Shown: positions 24,633 to 33,515 of the stretch, in pieces | Layout of the letters: each line of letters opens with the position of its first letter | Numbering within the stretch: the stretch's first letter is position 1 | From: Bacteroidia bacterium | GTDB lineage: Bacteria > Bacteroidota > Bacteroidia > SXHM01 | Length of the DNA: 49,761 bases | Assembly (NCBI GenBank): GCA_022072225.1 | Contig: JAJVIC010000015.1 | Location: forward strand, 1 to 49,761 | Direction of reading: 5' to 3' | Program-made: the position numbers and the translations under genes | The notes under the pieces: model-generated | What the model was told of the DNA's origin: nothing | Database searches by the model: none | Seen by the model: only the letters and a program-made list of their open reading frames with translations

Positions 24633-25202
24633 ATGAATTCAAAAGATACTATCAATAAAGTCATAGACGAAGTTTTCAAACTTTATGAATTACATGGCAA
24701 TGATGATTATATCGGAGAAGCTATTTCTCAGATAGAACATGCTTCTCAAAGTGCGCAACTGGCTGAAAAAGAAGGTTATGATAATGAAGTAATTCTTGCC
24801 GCCTTTTTTCACGACATCGGACATATCTGTGCAAAAAGGGATCCGAAAAATGACATGGGTGGCTATGGAATGTTACGTCATGAACGAGTGGGAGCTAACT
24901 ACCTGAGAAGAAGAGGTTTTTCAGAAAAAATTACAAAACTGATTGAAAATCATGTAGAAGCAAAACGCTATTTATGCTTCAAACAACCTGAGTACTACCA
25001 AAAGCTTTCTGAGGCAAGCAAAGCCACTCTTGAATTTCAGGGAGGCAAAATGACAGAAGATGAGGCTGTTAGGTTTGAAAATGACCTATTATTTGCATTA
25101 AGCATAAAAATGCGCGAATGGGACGAAACGGCTAAAGAAGAGAACATTCCGCTGATGGATATGGAGAAATTAAAGGCTGTTTGCAGGCAAATTCTTTCAT
25201 AG
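24633..25202 (+). CDS. PhnZ/TmpB-like HD-domain diiron oxygenase
   Basis: A 189-residue HD-domain protein with the specific marks of the mixed-valence diiron oxygenases that cleave C-P bonds in 1-hydroxyphosphonates. Metal ligands fit H36, H60-D61 (F-F-H-D-I-G-H), H83, H107 and D164. The substrate-pocket residues typical of PhnZ are also present: Y26 and E29 in Y-I-G-E, K111 in H-V-E-A-K-R-Y-L, and S129. PhnZ makes glycine and phosphate from 2-amino-1-hydroxyethylphosphonate; TmpB acts on the trimethyl analogue. The partner 2-oxoglutarate dioxygenase (PhnY/TmpA) is not in the window. Family membership is firm, substrate open. Confidence 0.85.
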   Translation: MNSKDTINKVIDEVFKLYELHGNDDYIGEAISQIEHASQSAQLAEKEGYDNEVILAAFFHDIGHICAKRDPKNDMGGYGMLRHERVGANYLRRRGFSEKITKLIENHVEAKRYLCFKQPEYYQKLSEASKATLEFQGGKMTEDEAVRFENDLLFALSIKMREWDETAKEENIPLMDMEKLKAVCRQILS

Positions 25203-25259
25203 AAGGCTGCTCTGTTCCATATCCATAGCATCTTCTTGTTTTTCATTTACATATTTTTC

Positions 25260-25267
25260 TACCTTTG
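25260..25267 (+). promoter_or_regulatory. -7 element of DUF177-rpmF-fabH-acc cluster
   Basis: TACCTTTG matches TAnnTTTG, 17 bases before the ATG at 25285. TTGTTTTT about 22 bases upstream may serve as the -33 element. Confidence 0.6.
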
Positions 25268-25284
25268 CACCCCCTTGTTTAAAA

Positions 25285-25800
25285 ATGAAGGCTCAAAATC
25301 AGTTTACTATTCAGTTTTCAGGGCTTAAGCCCGGAATACACGATTTTGAGTTTGAAATAGACAAGAAGTTCTTTGAGAGCATTGAGTATTCAGAAATACA
25401 AGATGGTAAGCTACATGTTGCTCTTGCATTGAATAAACATACCAACATGCTGGTTTTGGACTTTGTAATTGCAGGCGAGGTAAATGTTCCCTGCGACCGC
25501 TGCGGTGAAGATTTTCTTTTACCATTAACTGCCAAAGAGCGTTTGATTGTAAAGTTTGGTGACGAAACCGCAGAAGTAGCAGAAGATGTGTTGGTTATTT
25601 CACGCAACGAAAGTGAAATCAATGTAGCCCACTTTATCTATGAATACATTATTCTTGCTTTGCCTCATAAAAGAGTTCACCCTGAAGGTAAATGCAATAA
25701 AGAAGTTCTGAAAAAACTTAAAAAATTAGAAGACGAAACAACTAAAAACAAAAACACCGACCCGCGTTGGGACGGATTGAAAAACATAGTATTGAATTAA
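25285..25800 (+). CDS. DUF177 (YceD-like) protein
   Basis: A 171-residue cytoplasmic protein of the DUF177/YceD family, which is nearly always encoded just before rpmF and has been linked to 23S rRNA processing or accumulation. Seen here: G-L-K-P-G-I-H-D-F-E-F, G-E-V-N-V-P-C-D-R-C-G-E-D-F-L-L-P-L, and a C-terminal N-T-D-P-R-W-D-G-L-K-N-I, the family's closing motif. Of the usual paired cysteines it keeps C-D-R-C and a later Cys. It has a -7 element and leads the cluster. Confidence 0.9.
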   Translation: MKAQNQFTIQFSGLKPGIHDFEFEIDKKFFESIEYSEIQDGKLHVALALNKHTNMLVLDFVIAGEVNVPCDRCGEDFLLPLTAKERLIVKFGDETAEVAEDVLVISRNESEINVAHFIYEYIILALPHKRVHPEGKCNKEVLKKLKKLEDETTKNKNTDPRWDGLKNIVLN

Positions 25801-25816
25801 AAGAGTCTGTAGTCAA

Positions 25817-25862
25817 TAGACCATAGACCACAGTAAATCACCAATTAATTAAATCACCAATT
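25817..25862 (+). repeat. short direct repeats between DUF177 gene and rpmF
   Basis: TAGACCA occurs twice in tandem (25817-25830) and AAATCACCAATT occurs twice (25835-25846 and 25851-25862). They fill the 75-base gap ahead of rpmF. No promoter or hairpin of note was seen. Confidence 0.6.
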
Positions 25863-25875
25863 CACTAAATAATAA

Positions 25876-26058
25876 ATGGCACATCCTAAGCACAAGATTT
25901 CTAAATCACGCAGAGATAAAAGAAGAACACACGATAAAGCCGTAGTTCCTACCATCGCCACTTGCCCGACAACCGGAGAAGCACACCTTTTTCACCGTGC
26001 ACACTGGTATGAAGGCAAACTTTACTACAAAGGTAAAGTGGTAATGGAAAAAGCCTAA
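25876..26058 (+). CDS. rpmF: 50S ribosomal protein L32
   Basis: A 60-residue protein with the invariant start [19 protein letters not shown] and the later block [14 protein letters not shown]. Only one cysteine remains in the region that forms the zinc ribbon in other bacteria, so this is the zinc-free type. It is a structural component of the large ribosomal subunit. fabH begins 2 bases after its stop. Confidence 0.97.
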   Translation: MAHPKHKISKSRRDKRRTHDKAVVPTIATCPTTGEAHLFHRAHWYEGKLYYKGKVVMEKA

Positions 26059-26060
26059 GC

Positions 26061-27044
26061 GTGATTCGAGCAGCCATAACAGGCGTTCAGGGCTGGGTTC
26101 CGGAATATATCCTGACCAACAAAGAGTTGGAGTCGATGGTTGACACCAACGATGAATGGATTCAAACCCGAACAGGAATTCGCGAAAGACGCATTCTTAA
26201 AGGCAAAGACCAGGGCACATCCGTAATGGCTGTTAATGCCATCAACGGTTTGTTGCAAAAAAAAGGTATTTCTCCCCTGGAGATTGACCTTATTATCTGC
26301 GCCACCACCACGCCCGACATGCAGTTTCCTGCAACAGCCAACATTATAGCTGATAAGGTTGGAGCAAAAAATGCCTTCGGGTATGACATCAGTGCAGCCT
26401 GTTCAGGCTTCATTTATTCGCTTGTTACCGCATCAAAATTTATTGAATCAGGCAGCCACAAAAAAGTTATTGTGGTAGGTGCCGATAAAATGTCATCCAT
26501 CGTTGATTATACCGACCGTCAAACTTGCGTTATTTTTGGCGATGGTGCAGGAGCAGTTTTACTTGAACCCGATGAAAGCGGAAACGGAATCATTGATTCC
26601 ATTTTGCGTTCAGATGGTGCCGGTGCTCAGCATCTTCATCAGAAGGCCGGAGGCTCTATGCGTCCTGCAACTCACGAAACGGTGGATGCCCGCGAACATT
26701 ACATTTATCAGGAAGGACAAGCCGTTTTCAAATTCGCTGTAAAAGGCATGGCCGACATCAGTGCGGAAATCCTTGAGAAAAATAATCTTACAGGCAATGA
26801 TGTTGCATGGCTTGTTCCGCATCAGGCAAACAAACGCATCATTGATGCCACTGCCAAACGCATGGGTCTTGACGAAAGTAAAGTTATGATAAACATTGAC
26901 CGTTACGGAAACACCACTAACGGAACCATTCCGCTTTGTTTATGGGAATGGGAAAGCAAACTGAAAAAAGGCGACAACATCATTATAGCCGCTTTTGGTG
27001 GTGGTTTCACCTGGGGTTCTATTTACCTGAAGTGGGCGTATTAA
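26061..27044 (+). CDS. fabH: beta-ketoacyl-ACP synthase III
   Basis: A 327-residue condensing enzyme that starts fatty-acid synthesis by joining acetyl-CoA (or branched acyl-CoA) to malonyl-ACP. The triad is visible: C114 in S-A-A-C-S-G-F, the His in V-P-H-Q-A-N-K-R-I, and the Asn in [10 protein letters not shown]. The start is a GTG two bases after rpmF, so translation is probably coupled. No plsX lies between rpmF and fabH, unlike many other bacteria. Confidence 0.96.
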   Translation: MIRAAITGVQGWVPEYILTNKELESMVDTNDEWIQTRTGIRERRILKGKDQGTSVMAVNAINGLLQKKGISPLEIDLIICATTTPDMQFPATANIIADKVGAKNAFGYDISAACSGFIYSLVTASKFIESGSHKKVIVVGADKMSSIVDYTDRQTCVIFGDGAGAVLLEPDESGNGIIDSILRSDGAGAQHLHQKAGGSMRPATHETVDAREHYIYQEGQAVFKFAVKGMADISAEILEKNNLTGNDVAWLVPHQANKRIIDATAKRMGLDESKVMINIDRYGNTTNGTIPLCLWEWESKLKKGDNIIIAAFGGGFTWGSIYLKWAY

Positions 27045-27108
27045 TTTTCACGAATTAAGATTTTTATACTTTTAACCTCTCAAACCAACACAACGATAGT
27101 TCAAACAC

Positions 27109-27588
27109 ATGAATATTAAAGAAATACAGGAACTCATAAAGTTTGTATCAAAAGCAGGAGTAAGTGAAGTAGAAATACAACAGAAAGATTTCAAAATAGT
27201 AATAAAAACAGGTGGTGAACAGGTAGTAGTTGCTGCTCCACAGGTAGTAAGTATTCCCCAGCAAGTAGCCGCACCTGTTGTTCAGGCACCCGTTGCAGTT
27301 GCTGCACCGAAAGCAGAAACCCCTGCCGAACCTGCTTCGGGCGGAAAAACCGTTACCATTAAATCACCCATGATAGGAACCTTCTACCGCTCTCCGGGAC
27401 CTGATAAGCCTTCCTTCGTAAATGTTGGTGACGAAATAAAACAAGGTTCCGTAATCTGCATCATTGAAGCCATGAAACTCTTCAACGAAATTGAAGCGGA
27501 GGTTAGCGGACGGATTGTAAAAGTCCTGATTGACGATTCAAGTCCGGTGGAATACGAACAGCCATTATTTTTGGTAGAACCTTTCTAA
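27109..27588 (+). CDS. accB: acetyl-CoA carboxylase biotin carboxyl carrier protein
   Basis: A 159-residue BCCP. The N-terminal helix (M-N-I-K-E-I-Q-E-L-I) is followed by an Ala/Pro/Val-rich flexible linker (about 40-78) and a C-terminal biotinyl domain. The biotinylated lysine is K123 in I-E-A-M-K-L-F-N. It carries carboxybiotin between AccC and the carboxyltransferase in the cytoplasm. accC follows after 34 bases, and the gap holds a TTTGCG-type repeat. Confidence 0.97.
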   Translation: MNIKEIQELIKFVSKAGVSEVEIQQKDFKIVIKTGGEQVVVAAPQVVSIPQQVAAPVVQAPVAVAAPKAETPAEPASGGKTVTIKSPMIGTFYRSPGPDKPSFVNVGDEIKQGSVICIIEAMKLFNEIEAEVSGRIVKVLIDDSSPVEYEQPLFLVEPF

Positions 27589-27592
27589 CCAA

Positions 27593-27618
27593 TTGCGCCT
27601 TTGCGTCTTTGCGTGAAA
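27593..27618 (+). repeat. TTTGCG tandem repeat between accB and accC
   Basis: Three near-tandem units of TTGCGCC/TTTGCGTC followed by GTGAAA fill the accB-accC gap. This is a single arm of a dispersed intergenic repeat family (the CTTTGCG wording) and places the accC ribosome-binding region within the repeat. Confidence 0.65.
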
Positions 27619-27622
27619 TTCC

Positions 27623-28987
27623 ATGACTAAAAAGAAACAACCCAAACTTTTCAAAAAAGTACTGATTGCCAATCGTGGCGAAATTGCCTTGCGTGTTATC
27701 CGCACCTGCCGCGAAATGGGAATCAGCACCGTGGCAGTTTATTCCACTGCCGATAAAGACAGTCTGCATGTGCGCTTTGCCGATGAAGCCGTTTGCATAG
27801 GTCCGCCAACAAGCAAAGACTCTTATTTAAACATTCCGAATATTATTTCGGCTGCAGAAATTACCAATGCCGATGCCATCCATCCCGGATACGGTTTTCT
27901 TTCCGAGAATTCAAAGTTCTCGGCTATTTGCCAGAAATACAACATCAAATTTATTGGGGCTACTCCTGAGCAGATTGAGCAGATGGGCGATAAATCAAAC
28001 GCCAAAGAAACCATGAAAAAAGCGGGAGTGCCTACTATTCCCGGCTCCGATGGTTTGCTCGAAAGCATTGACGATGCCAAGAAAATTGCAAAAAAAATAA
28101 AATATCCTGTTATTCTGAAAGCTACTGCCGGTGGCGGTGGACGAGGAATGCGCATTGTATGGAGCGAAGAAGAACTGGAAGACAAATGGAACTCTGCCCG
28201 TCAGGAAGCAGGTGCTGCCTTCGGAAATGACGGAATGTATCTTGAAAAATACATTGAAGAACCTCGCCACATTGAGATTCAGATTGTAGGCGACCAATAC
28301 GGAAAAGCCTGCCACCTCTCAGAACGCGATTGTTCCGTTCAGCGCAGGCACCAGAAATTAACGGAAGAAACACCTTCACCATTTATGACCGATGAGCTTC
28401 GTGATAAAATGGGAGAGGCCGCCATCAAAGCTGCCCTTGCTGTAAAATACGAAGGCGTTGGAACAGTTGAATTTTTGGTTGACAAACACCGCAACTTCTA
28501 TTTCATGGAGATGAACACACGCATTCAGGTGGAGCATCCCATTACCGAAGAAGTGATTAACTACGACCTTATCCGCGAACAAATTCTCGTAGCTGCAGGT
28601 GTGCCTATCAGCGGAAAAAATTATTTCCCGCAACTGCATGCCATTGAGTGCCGCATCAATGCCGAAGATCCATATAAAGATTTCCGTCCCTCACCGGGAA
28701 AAATCATCAATTTCCACGCTCCGGGCGGACATGGTGTGCGTATAGATACACACGTGTATGCCGGTTATACCATACCTTCCAACTACGATTCAATGATTGC
28801 CAAAGTAATCACCGTAGCCCAAACCCGCGAAGAAGCCATTGCAAAAATGAGCCGTGCATTGAATGAATTTGTCATTGAAGGTGTGCAAACCACCATTCCT
28901 TTTCACATCAAGTTGATGAAAGACGAGCGCTATATCTCAGGAAACTATACTACCAAGTTTCTGGAAGATTTTAGCATGGAAGATTAA
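27623..28987 (+). CDS. accC: acetyl-CoA carboxylase biotin carboxylase subunit
   Basis: A 454-residue ATP-grasp enzyme that carboxylates the biotin on AccB using ATP and bicarbonate. Clear marks are [16 protein letters not shown] near the start, G-Y-G-F-L-S-E-N, the glycine-rich loop [12 protein letters not shown], the active-site block [10 protein letters not shown], and E-C-R-I-N-A-E-D-P. The length is normal. It is last in the DUF177-rpmF-fabH-accB-accC cluster. Confidence 0.97.
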   Translation: MTKKKQPKLFKKVLIANRGEIALRVIRTCREMGISTVAVYSTADKDSLHVRFADEAVCIGPPTSKDSYLNIPNIISAAEITNADAIHPGYGFLSENSKFSAICQKYNIKFIGATPEQIEQMGDKSNAKETMKKAGVPTIPGSDGLLESIDDAKKIAKKIKYPVILKATAGGGGRGMRIVWSEEELEDKWNSARQEAGAAFGNDGMYLEKYIEEPRHIEIQIVGDQYGKACHLSERDCSVQRRHQKLTEETPSPFMTDELRDKMGEAAIKAALAVKYEGVGTVEFLVDKHRNFYFMEMNTRIQVEHPITEEVINYDLIREQILVAAGVPISGKNYFPQLHAIECRINAEDPYKDFRPSPGKIINFHAPGGHGVRIDTHVYAGYTIPSNYDSMIAKVITVAQTREEAIAKMSRALNEFVIEGVQTTIPFHIKLMKDERYISGNYTTKFLEDFSMED

Positions 28988-29011
28988 ACGCTGAAGGCGC
29001 TCTTTTTAGAG

Positions 29012-29019
29012 TATCTTTG
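29012..29019 (+). promoter_or_regulatory. -7 element of pseudouridine synthase gene
   Basis: TATCTTTG matches TAnnTTTG and lies 19 bases before the ATG at 29039. Confidence 0.55.
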
Positions 29020-29038
29020 CTGTCCTTAAAATAAAGCC

Positions 29039-30259
29039 ATGTCAAAATTTTTCAGACCGGGAAAACCGGGCGGTAACAGAGATAACGATAAACGCGGTGA
29101 CGGAAAACCGTTTAATAAAAAACCGTTTGGGCGCGGAGGTAGTAAACCCTCAAACCGTAAGGAATTTGATGCATGGAAAAACCGTTCCGATTCTGATGCG
29201 CCCAAAGATGCAGGCAAGTCATACGATAAAGCCAAATCGGACTTTGGCGACAAGCCTTTCAAAAAATCATTTGACAAGCCCGCAGGAAAAAGACCGTTCA
29301 AACGCGATGATGATAAACGCGGAGGAGATTTTAAACCTAAAAGCGACCGCCCTTTCTCACCCCGCAAAGAATCTGACCAATGGAGAAAGCGCGCACCCCG
29401 CAGAGATGATGTGGAGGATTTCGGTGCATCGGAAGACAAACCGAAAACACCATCTTATGGTCGTCCTTACGATGTTAAAAAGAAATATCAAAGCAAGAAA
29501 AAATTCATAAAAGGTAACTTTGGAAAACAAGTTGAAAAAGCACCTTCTGATTTAGTTCGGCTGAATAAATACCTTTCCAATGCAGGTGTATCATCAAGAC
29601 GCGAAGCAGATAAACTCATTGAAAGTGGTGTAGTAACCGTAAACGGAAAAGTAATTACTGAACTCGGCTACAAAATTTCTCCGGGCGATGAAGTAAAATT
29701 CGGTGGTGCGGTTCTCCGCAAAGAAAAACCGGTTTACATTCTCCTCAACAAACCCAAAGATTACATTACCACCAGCAAAGATCCGCAGGAACGCAGAACC
29801 GTAATGCATCTCATTGAAGGCGCATGTAAAGAGCGTGTTTATCCGGTAGGAAGGTTAGATAGAATGACAACAGGCTTGTTACTTTTTACCAACGATGGTG
29901 AAGTGGCAAAACGTCTCACACATCCTTCACATGGCGCAAAGAAAATGTACCATGTTACCCTCGACCAAAATCTCAGCCTTGCCGACATGAAAAATATTCA
30001 GGAAGGTATAGAGCTGGAAGATGGCAAAGCCGAAGTAGATGCCATTGAGTTTGTAGAAGGCGCAGGGCGTAAAGAAATTGGCATTGAACTGCATAGCGGA
30101 AGAAACAGAGTGGTGCGCAGAATCTTTGAAAGCCTTGGCTACAATGTAGTAAAACTCGACCGTGTTATGTTTGCAGGTTTAACCAAAAAAGATTTGCAGC
30201 GCGGCTATTGGCGCAAACTTTCTGAAAAAGAAGTTGGAATGCTGATGATGAGAAAGTAA
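29039..30259 (+). CDS. RluB/RsuA-type pseudouridine synthase with long disordered N-terminus
   Basis: A 406-residue protein. Residues 1-168 are a low-complexity, highly charged extension rich in K, R, D, G, F and P (for example G-K-P-F-N-K-K-P-F-G-R-G-G), predicted disordered and probably RNA-binding. An S4 RNA-binding domain follows (about 173-225, V-R-L-N-K-Y-L-S-N-A-G-V-S-S-R-R-E-A). The catalytic domain carries D274 in P-V-G-R-L-D-R-M-T-T-G. The class modifies 23S (RluB, RluE, RluF) or 16S (RsuA) rRNA. Basic extensions of this sort are common in Bacteroidota. The exact target base is unknown. Confidence 0.92.
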   Translation: MSKFFRPGKPGGNRDNDKRGDGKPFNKKPFGRGGSKPSNRKEFDAWKNRSDSDAPKDAGKSYDKAKSDFGDKPFKKSFDKPAGKRPFKRDDDKRGGDFKPKSDRPFSPRKESDQWRKRAPRRDDVEDFGASEDKPKTPSYGRPYDVKKKYQSKKKFIKGNFGKQVEKAPSDLVRLNKYLSNAGVSSRREADKLIESGVVTVNGKVITELGYKISPGDEVKFGGAVLRKEKPVYILLNKPKDYITTSKDPQERRTVMHLIEGACKERVYPVGRLDRMTTGLLLFTNDGEVAKRLTHPSHGAKKMYHVTLDQNLSLADMKNIQEGIELEDGKAEVDAIEFVEGAGRKEIGIELHSGRNRVVRRIFESLGYNVVKLDRVMFAGLTKKDLQRGYWRKLSEKEVGMLMMRK

Positions 30260-30260
30260 C

Positions 30261-31094
30261 TTAACCTGCCTGGCTGTCCAGCCAGGTTGTAATATACTTT
30301 AACACTTCTTCTTTCTCCGGTTCGTTGTGTGTTTCGTGATAGTAACCATCCCACAAACGGAAGGTGCAATTGCCTTTTACCTTATCGGCAAATTGTTGCG
30401 AACCCTCGGGCGAAGTCAATCGGTCTTCCGTTCCGTGAAAAATAAGTAAGGGAAGTTTAAATTCCGAAGCATGTTCTAATGCATAAGCCGCAGCCGAATA
30501 GGTTTCCACAAAAAAGCGTGCAGATATTTTATCATGTACCAGCGGGTCATTTACATATTTCTCTACTTCCTTTTTATCGCGCGAAATGGTAGTTGCATCT
30601 AACTTAGTACTTTGTGTAAATCCCGGAAAAATATTGTTTACAAACCGGCCTAACGCAACTTCAAATTTTGGCGGGTCAAAAGCAAGTTTCAGCCAGGGCG
30701 ATGATGCGATAACACCTGCAATTTCAGGCTTCCTGCGCAGTGCATAATTCAGCACAACATTTCCACCCATGCTGTGTCCGTATATAAATTTCTTGCTGCC
30801 GGGAGCAATCTTTTCGGCTTGTTTCAATAAATCTGAAACACCGTCCAACAACAAATCATAAGAAGGAGTGTGTCCGCGTTTGCCACCCGATTTTCCATGT
30901 CCTCTGTGGTCATACGAAATAACTGCATAGCCTGCATCCACAAAATAGTTGGCAACATGAGCGTAGCGTCCGCTGTGTTCGCCCATGCCGTGCACAAGGC
31001 AAACAACAGCTTTGGGTTTATTGTCAGTAAGCCAGCATTGTCCGTAAATATCCACTCCGTCAGATGCTGCCCATTTTAATTCCTGATGTTTCAT
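30261..31094 (-). CDS. monoacylglycerol lipase/lysophospholipase-like hydrolase
   Basis: A 277-residue alpha/beta hydrolase without a signal peptide. The full triad is visible: Ser in G-H-S-M-G-G, Asp in G-T-E-D-R-L-T, and His in Y-H-E-T-H-N-E. The oxyanion motif is V-H-G-M-G-E-H-S-G-R-Y. The Y-D-H-R-G-H-G-K-S block and E-H-S-G-R-Y place it in the lysophospholipase/monoglyceride lipase group. The gene converges on the pseudouridine synthase with one base between stops, and its last codons hold a hairpin (30269-30286). A minus-strand -7 element is at 31115. Confidence 0.88.
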   Translation of the reverse strand: MKHQELKWAASDGVDIYGQCWLTDNKPKAVVCLVHGMGEHSGRYAHVANYFVDAGYAVISYDHRGHGKSGGKRGHTPSYDLLLDGVSDLLKQAEKIAPGSKKFIYGHSMGGNVVLNYALRRKPEIAGVIASSPWLKLAFDPPKFEVALGRFVNNIFPGFTQSTKLDATTISRDKKEVEKYVNDPLVHDKISARFFVETYSAAAYALEHASEFKLPLLIFHGTEDRLTSPEGSQQFADKVKGNCTFRLWDGYYHETHNEPEKEEVLKYITTWLDSQAG

Positions 31095-31114
31095 AAATTG
31101 CTTTTTTGGAATGT

Positions 31115-31122
31115 CAAATGTA
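31115..31122 (-). promoter_or_regulatory. -7 element of lysophospholipase-like gene
   Basis: TACATTTG on the minus strand matches TAnnTTTG, 20 bases upstream of the start at 31094. It is divergent from the element at 31156. Confidence 0.5.
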
Positions 31123-31155
31123 GAATTTTAGTAACAGCAGCGGAAATAAAAATCA

Positions 31156-31163
31156 TACCTTTG
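31156..31163 (+). promoter_or_regulatory. -7 element of EEP-family gene
   Basis: TACCTTTG matches TAnnTTTG. It abuts the possible TTG start at 31165, so the ATG at 31189 is the real start. Confidence 0.55.
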
Positions 31164-31188
31164 ATTGATAATAAAATTAATCTCCGGC

Positions 31189-32244
31189 ATGGTAAAAAAT
31201 ATTTTGAAAATTGTATTGATGATTGTTCTGCTTGGTGTTTTATGGATTGCAGGCAATCTGCTGTTTGGAACACTCACTGATTTTAAACCCGGGAAAGAAA
31301 TAAAACTTTCAGTACGCGGAAACGCAAACGCACAGCCCGACAGCATTTTTACTTTCCTGAACTGGAACATAGGTTATGGCGGTTTAGGTGAGAAAGCTGA
31401 TTTTTTTTACGATGGAGGCAAAATGGTCGTGTCTGCCGAAGACGATGTGGATAATTACCTTGCAGGCATTTATAATTTTGCAAAGTCAAACGACAGTGTT
31501 GATTTTTTCTTTTTTCAGGAAGTGGACACCCTGGCTCGCAGAAGTTACCGCATCAATGAGTTGTGGGGACTTTCCCAACAGTTGCCGAATTATGCCTATT
31601 CGTTTGCAGTAAACTACGATGTAAAATATGTTCCCGTGCCTTACACCAACCCAATGGGCAAAGTGGTTGCGGGACTTGCATCGTTTTCAAAATTTAAACC
31701 GACAAGTGCAATGCGTTATGGCTATGATGCCAATTTCTCGTGGCCAACAAGCATTTATTTTTTGGACAGATGTTTTCTTGTTCACCGCATTCCGCTGGCA
31801 AACGGAAAAGAATTTCTTGCAATCAACACACACAATTCTGCTTATGATAAAACAGGGGAACTGAAAAAACGCGAAATGGAAATGTTGCGCGATTTTGTGG
31901 TGAAAGAATTTGAGAAAGGAAATTATGTTGTTGTTGGTGGCGACTGGAATCAATGTCCTCCGGGATATGATGCAAAAACATTCTGGAAATCGGATATGGA
32001 TATTGCTGAAAATGCTAATGTTGATGCAGCATTTATGCCCAGCGGCTGGACATGGGCTTACGACAGTTCCGTGCCAACCAACCGCAGCCTGTTGTTCCCT
32101 TTTGATACGGAGAAAACAGACAGAACGGTGATTGATTATTATTTAGTGTCGCCAAATTTAGAAGTGCTGCAAGTAAAAAATGCTGACTTGCAATTCAAAT
32201 ATTCAGACCACCAGCCGGTGTTGTTGCAAGTGAAAATAAAGTAA
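31189..32244 (+). CDS. membrane-anchored endonuclease/exonuclease/phosphatase family protein
   Basis: A protein of about 351 residues with an N-terminal membrane helix (I-V-L-M-I-V-L-L-G-V-L-W-I-A-G-N-L-L). The EEP fold follows: N-W-N-I-G-Y-G-G at the start, the metal-binding Glu in F-F-Q-E-V-D, V-V-G-G-D-W-N-Q, and the closing S-D-H-Q-P-V. EEP members include Mg-dependent sphingomyelinase-like phosphodiesterases and nucleases. The extracytoplasmic location and lipid-gene neighbours favour a phosphodiesterase, but this is inference. The next gene starts one base after its stop. Confidence 0.85.
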   Translation: MVKNILKIVLMIVLLGVLWIAGNLLFGTLTDFKPGKEIKLSVRGNANAQPDSIFTFLNWNIGYGGLGEKADFFYDGGKMVVSAEDDVDNYLAGIYNFAKSNDSVDFFFFQEVDTLARRSYRINELWGLSQQLPNYAYSFAVNYDVKYVPVPYTNPMGKVVAGLASFSKFKPTSAMRYGYDANFSWPTSIYFLDRCFLVHRIPLANGKEFLAINTHNSAYDKTGELKKREMEMLRDFVVKEFEKGNYVVVGGDWNQCPPGYDAKTFWKSDMDIAENANVDAAFMPSGWTWAYDSSVPTNRSLLFPFDTEKTDRTVIDYYLVSPNLEVLQVKNADLQFKYSDHQPVLLQVKIK

Positions 32245-32245
32245 G

Positions 32246-33457
32246 ATGAATTTCAACTACATCATCTTTGCAATCCCATTTTTCCTTTTGCTCATCGGCA
32301 TTGAAGTGCTGGTGGACAAAAAGAAAAAAGGAAACGCTTTTCGCTTAAATGATTCTATAGCCAACCTGAATATAGGAATCGGTGAACAGATAATGAGCGT
32401 GTTTACCCGAGCGTTTATGTTGATGTTATATGACTGGGTTTTTCAATACCGCATTTATGATATGCCTTCCAACTTTTTCACAGGTCTGGTTTTGCTCTTT
32501 GCTTTCGATTTTATTTTTTACTGGGCGCATCGCTTTGGTCACGAAATAAATATTGGCTGGGGGGGACATATTGTTCATCATTCCAGCGAAGAATATAACC
32601 TCACGGTTGCGCTGCGCCAGCCCTGGTTTTTTGCTTCGATGACTTTTTTCATGTTTCTTCCCTTGGCCTGGCTGGGCTTTAAGCCTGAGCTGTTATTAAT
32701 CGTTGCCGGCATTGATATTCTTTTCCAGTTTTGGATTCACACCAAATACATCGGCAAGTTAGGTTTCCTGGAATTGTTTCTCAATACGCCTTCGCATCAC
32801 CGTGTGCATCACGGGCGCAACCCGCAATACATAGATAAAAATTATGCAGGTATGTTTATCATTTGGGATCGCATGTTCGGAACATTTGAAGAAGAAAAAG
32901 AAGAGGTAGTTTATGGAATTACATCACCGTTGAAAAGTTGGAACCCCGCTTGGGCAAACGTGCATTACTTTTTTGATTTGGTTAAAATCGGAAAACCATT
33001 TTCAAGGTTCAGCGATAAAGTAAAATTATTTTTCAAACATCCAGGCTGGAAGCCTGATGAACTGGGCGGAACAGAGTATCCGCAAAAAGTGGAAAACAGA
33101 ACCTATCACAAATTTGATTTCACTTACAACACGAAAATTAACAACTATGTATTGGTGCAGTTTGCCATTCTTACAGTGGTTGTAATCACTTACCTTGCGG
33201 TAGAAAAACAAATGCCGTTCTGGAAAAATTTATGTGCCGCAATTTATTTTATTGTTACACTTTCGGTGATGGCAACCATGTTTGAAAACAAGCGCTGGAC
33301 ACACATTGTAGAGAATATCCGCCTGCTGCTTTTTCCGCTTATTATTTTTCTTTTGCCTATCAATCCCATCGTGCAATTAGTGCTGACGCATGTTGCCTTT
33401 CTTTCTTCCGTTGCTTTTATTTTGTGGAATTCAAGACTGATTGTAAAGCCGGTTTAA
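32246..33457 (+). CDS. sterol desaturase / fatty acid hydroxylase superfamily protein
   Basis: A 403-residue multi-spanning membrane protein. The diiron histidine clusters of the fatty acid hydroxylase superfamily are present: H-R-F-G-H, H-I-V-H-H and H-H-R-V-H-H-G. Additional conserved text is N-Y-A-G-M-F-I-I-W-D-R-M-F-G-T-F and the K-P-E-L-L region. The length and the long hydrophobic C-terminal segment resemble the alkylglycerol monooxygenase (AGMO/TMEM195) branch rather than short C-4 sterol oxidases. It likely hydroxylates a lipid with O2 in the membrane. It is one base from the EEP gene, so an operon is likely. Confidence 0.88.
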   Translation: MNFNYIIFAIPFFLLLIGIEVLVDKKKKGNAFRLNDSIANLNIGIGEQIMSVFTRAFMLMLYDWVFQYRIYDMPSNFFTGLVLLFAFDFIFYWAHRFGHEINIGWGGHIVHHSSEEYNLTVALRQPWFFASMTFFMFLPLAWLGFKPELLLIVAGIDILFQFWIHTKYIGKLGFLELFLNTPSHHRVHHGRNPQYIDKNYAGMFIIWDRMFGTFEEEKEEVVYGITSPLKSWNPAWANVHYFFDLVKIGKPFSRFSDKVKLFFKHPGWKPDELGGTEYPQKVENRTYHKFDFTYNTKINNYVLVQFAILTVVVITYLAVEKQMPFWKNLCAAIYFIVTLSVMATMFENKRWTHIVENIRLLLFPLIIFLLPINPIVQLVLTHVAFLSSVAFILWNSRLIVKPV

Positions 33458-33515
33458 GTCTTGTTATCTCAACACACACAAACAATTTTACTGATGGAAC
33501 TGTCTTATAAACAAG

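Noticed and set aside
29026-29439. 137-residue minus-strand frame
   Set aside because: It is the antisense of the low-complexity extension of the pseudouridine synthase; Ser/Leu-rich shadow.
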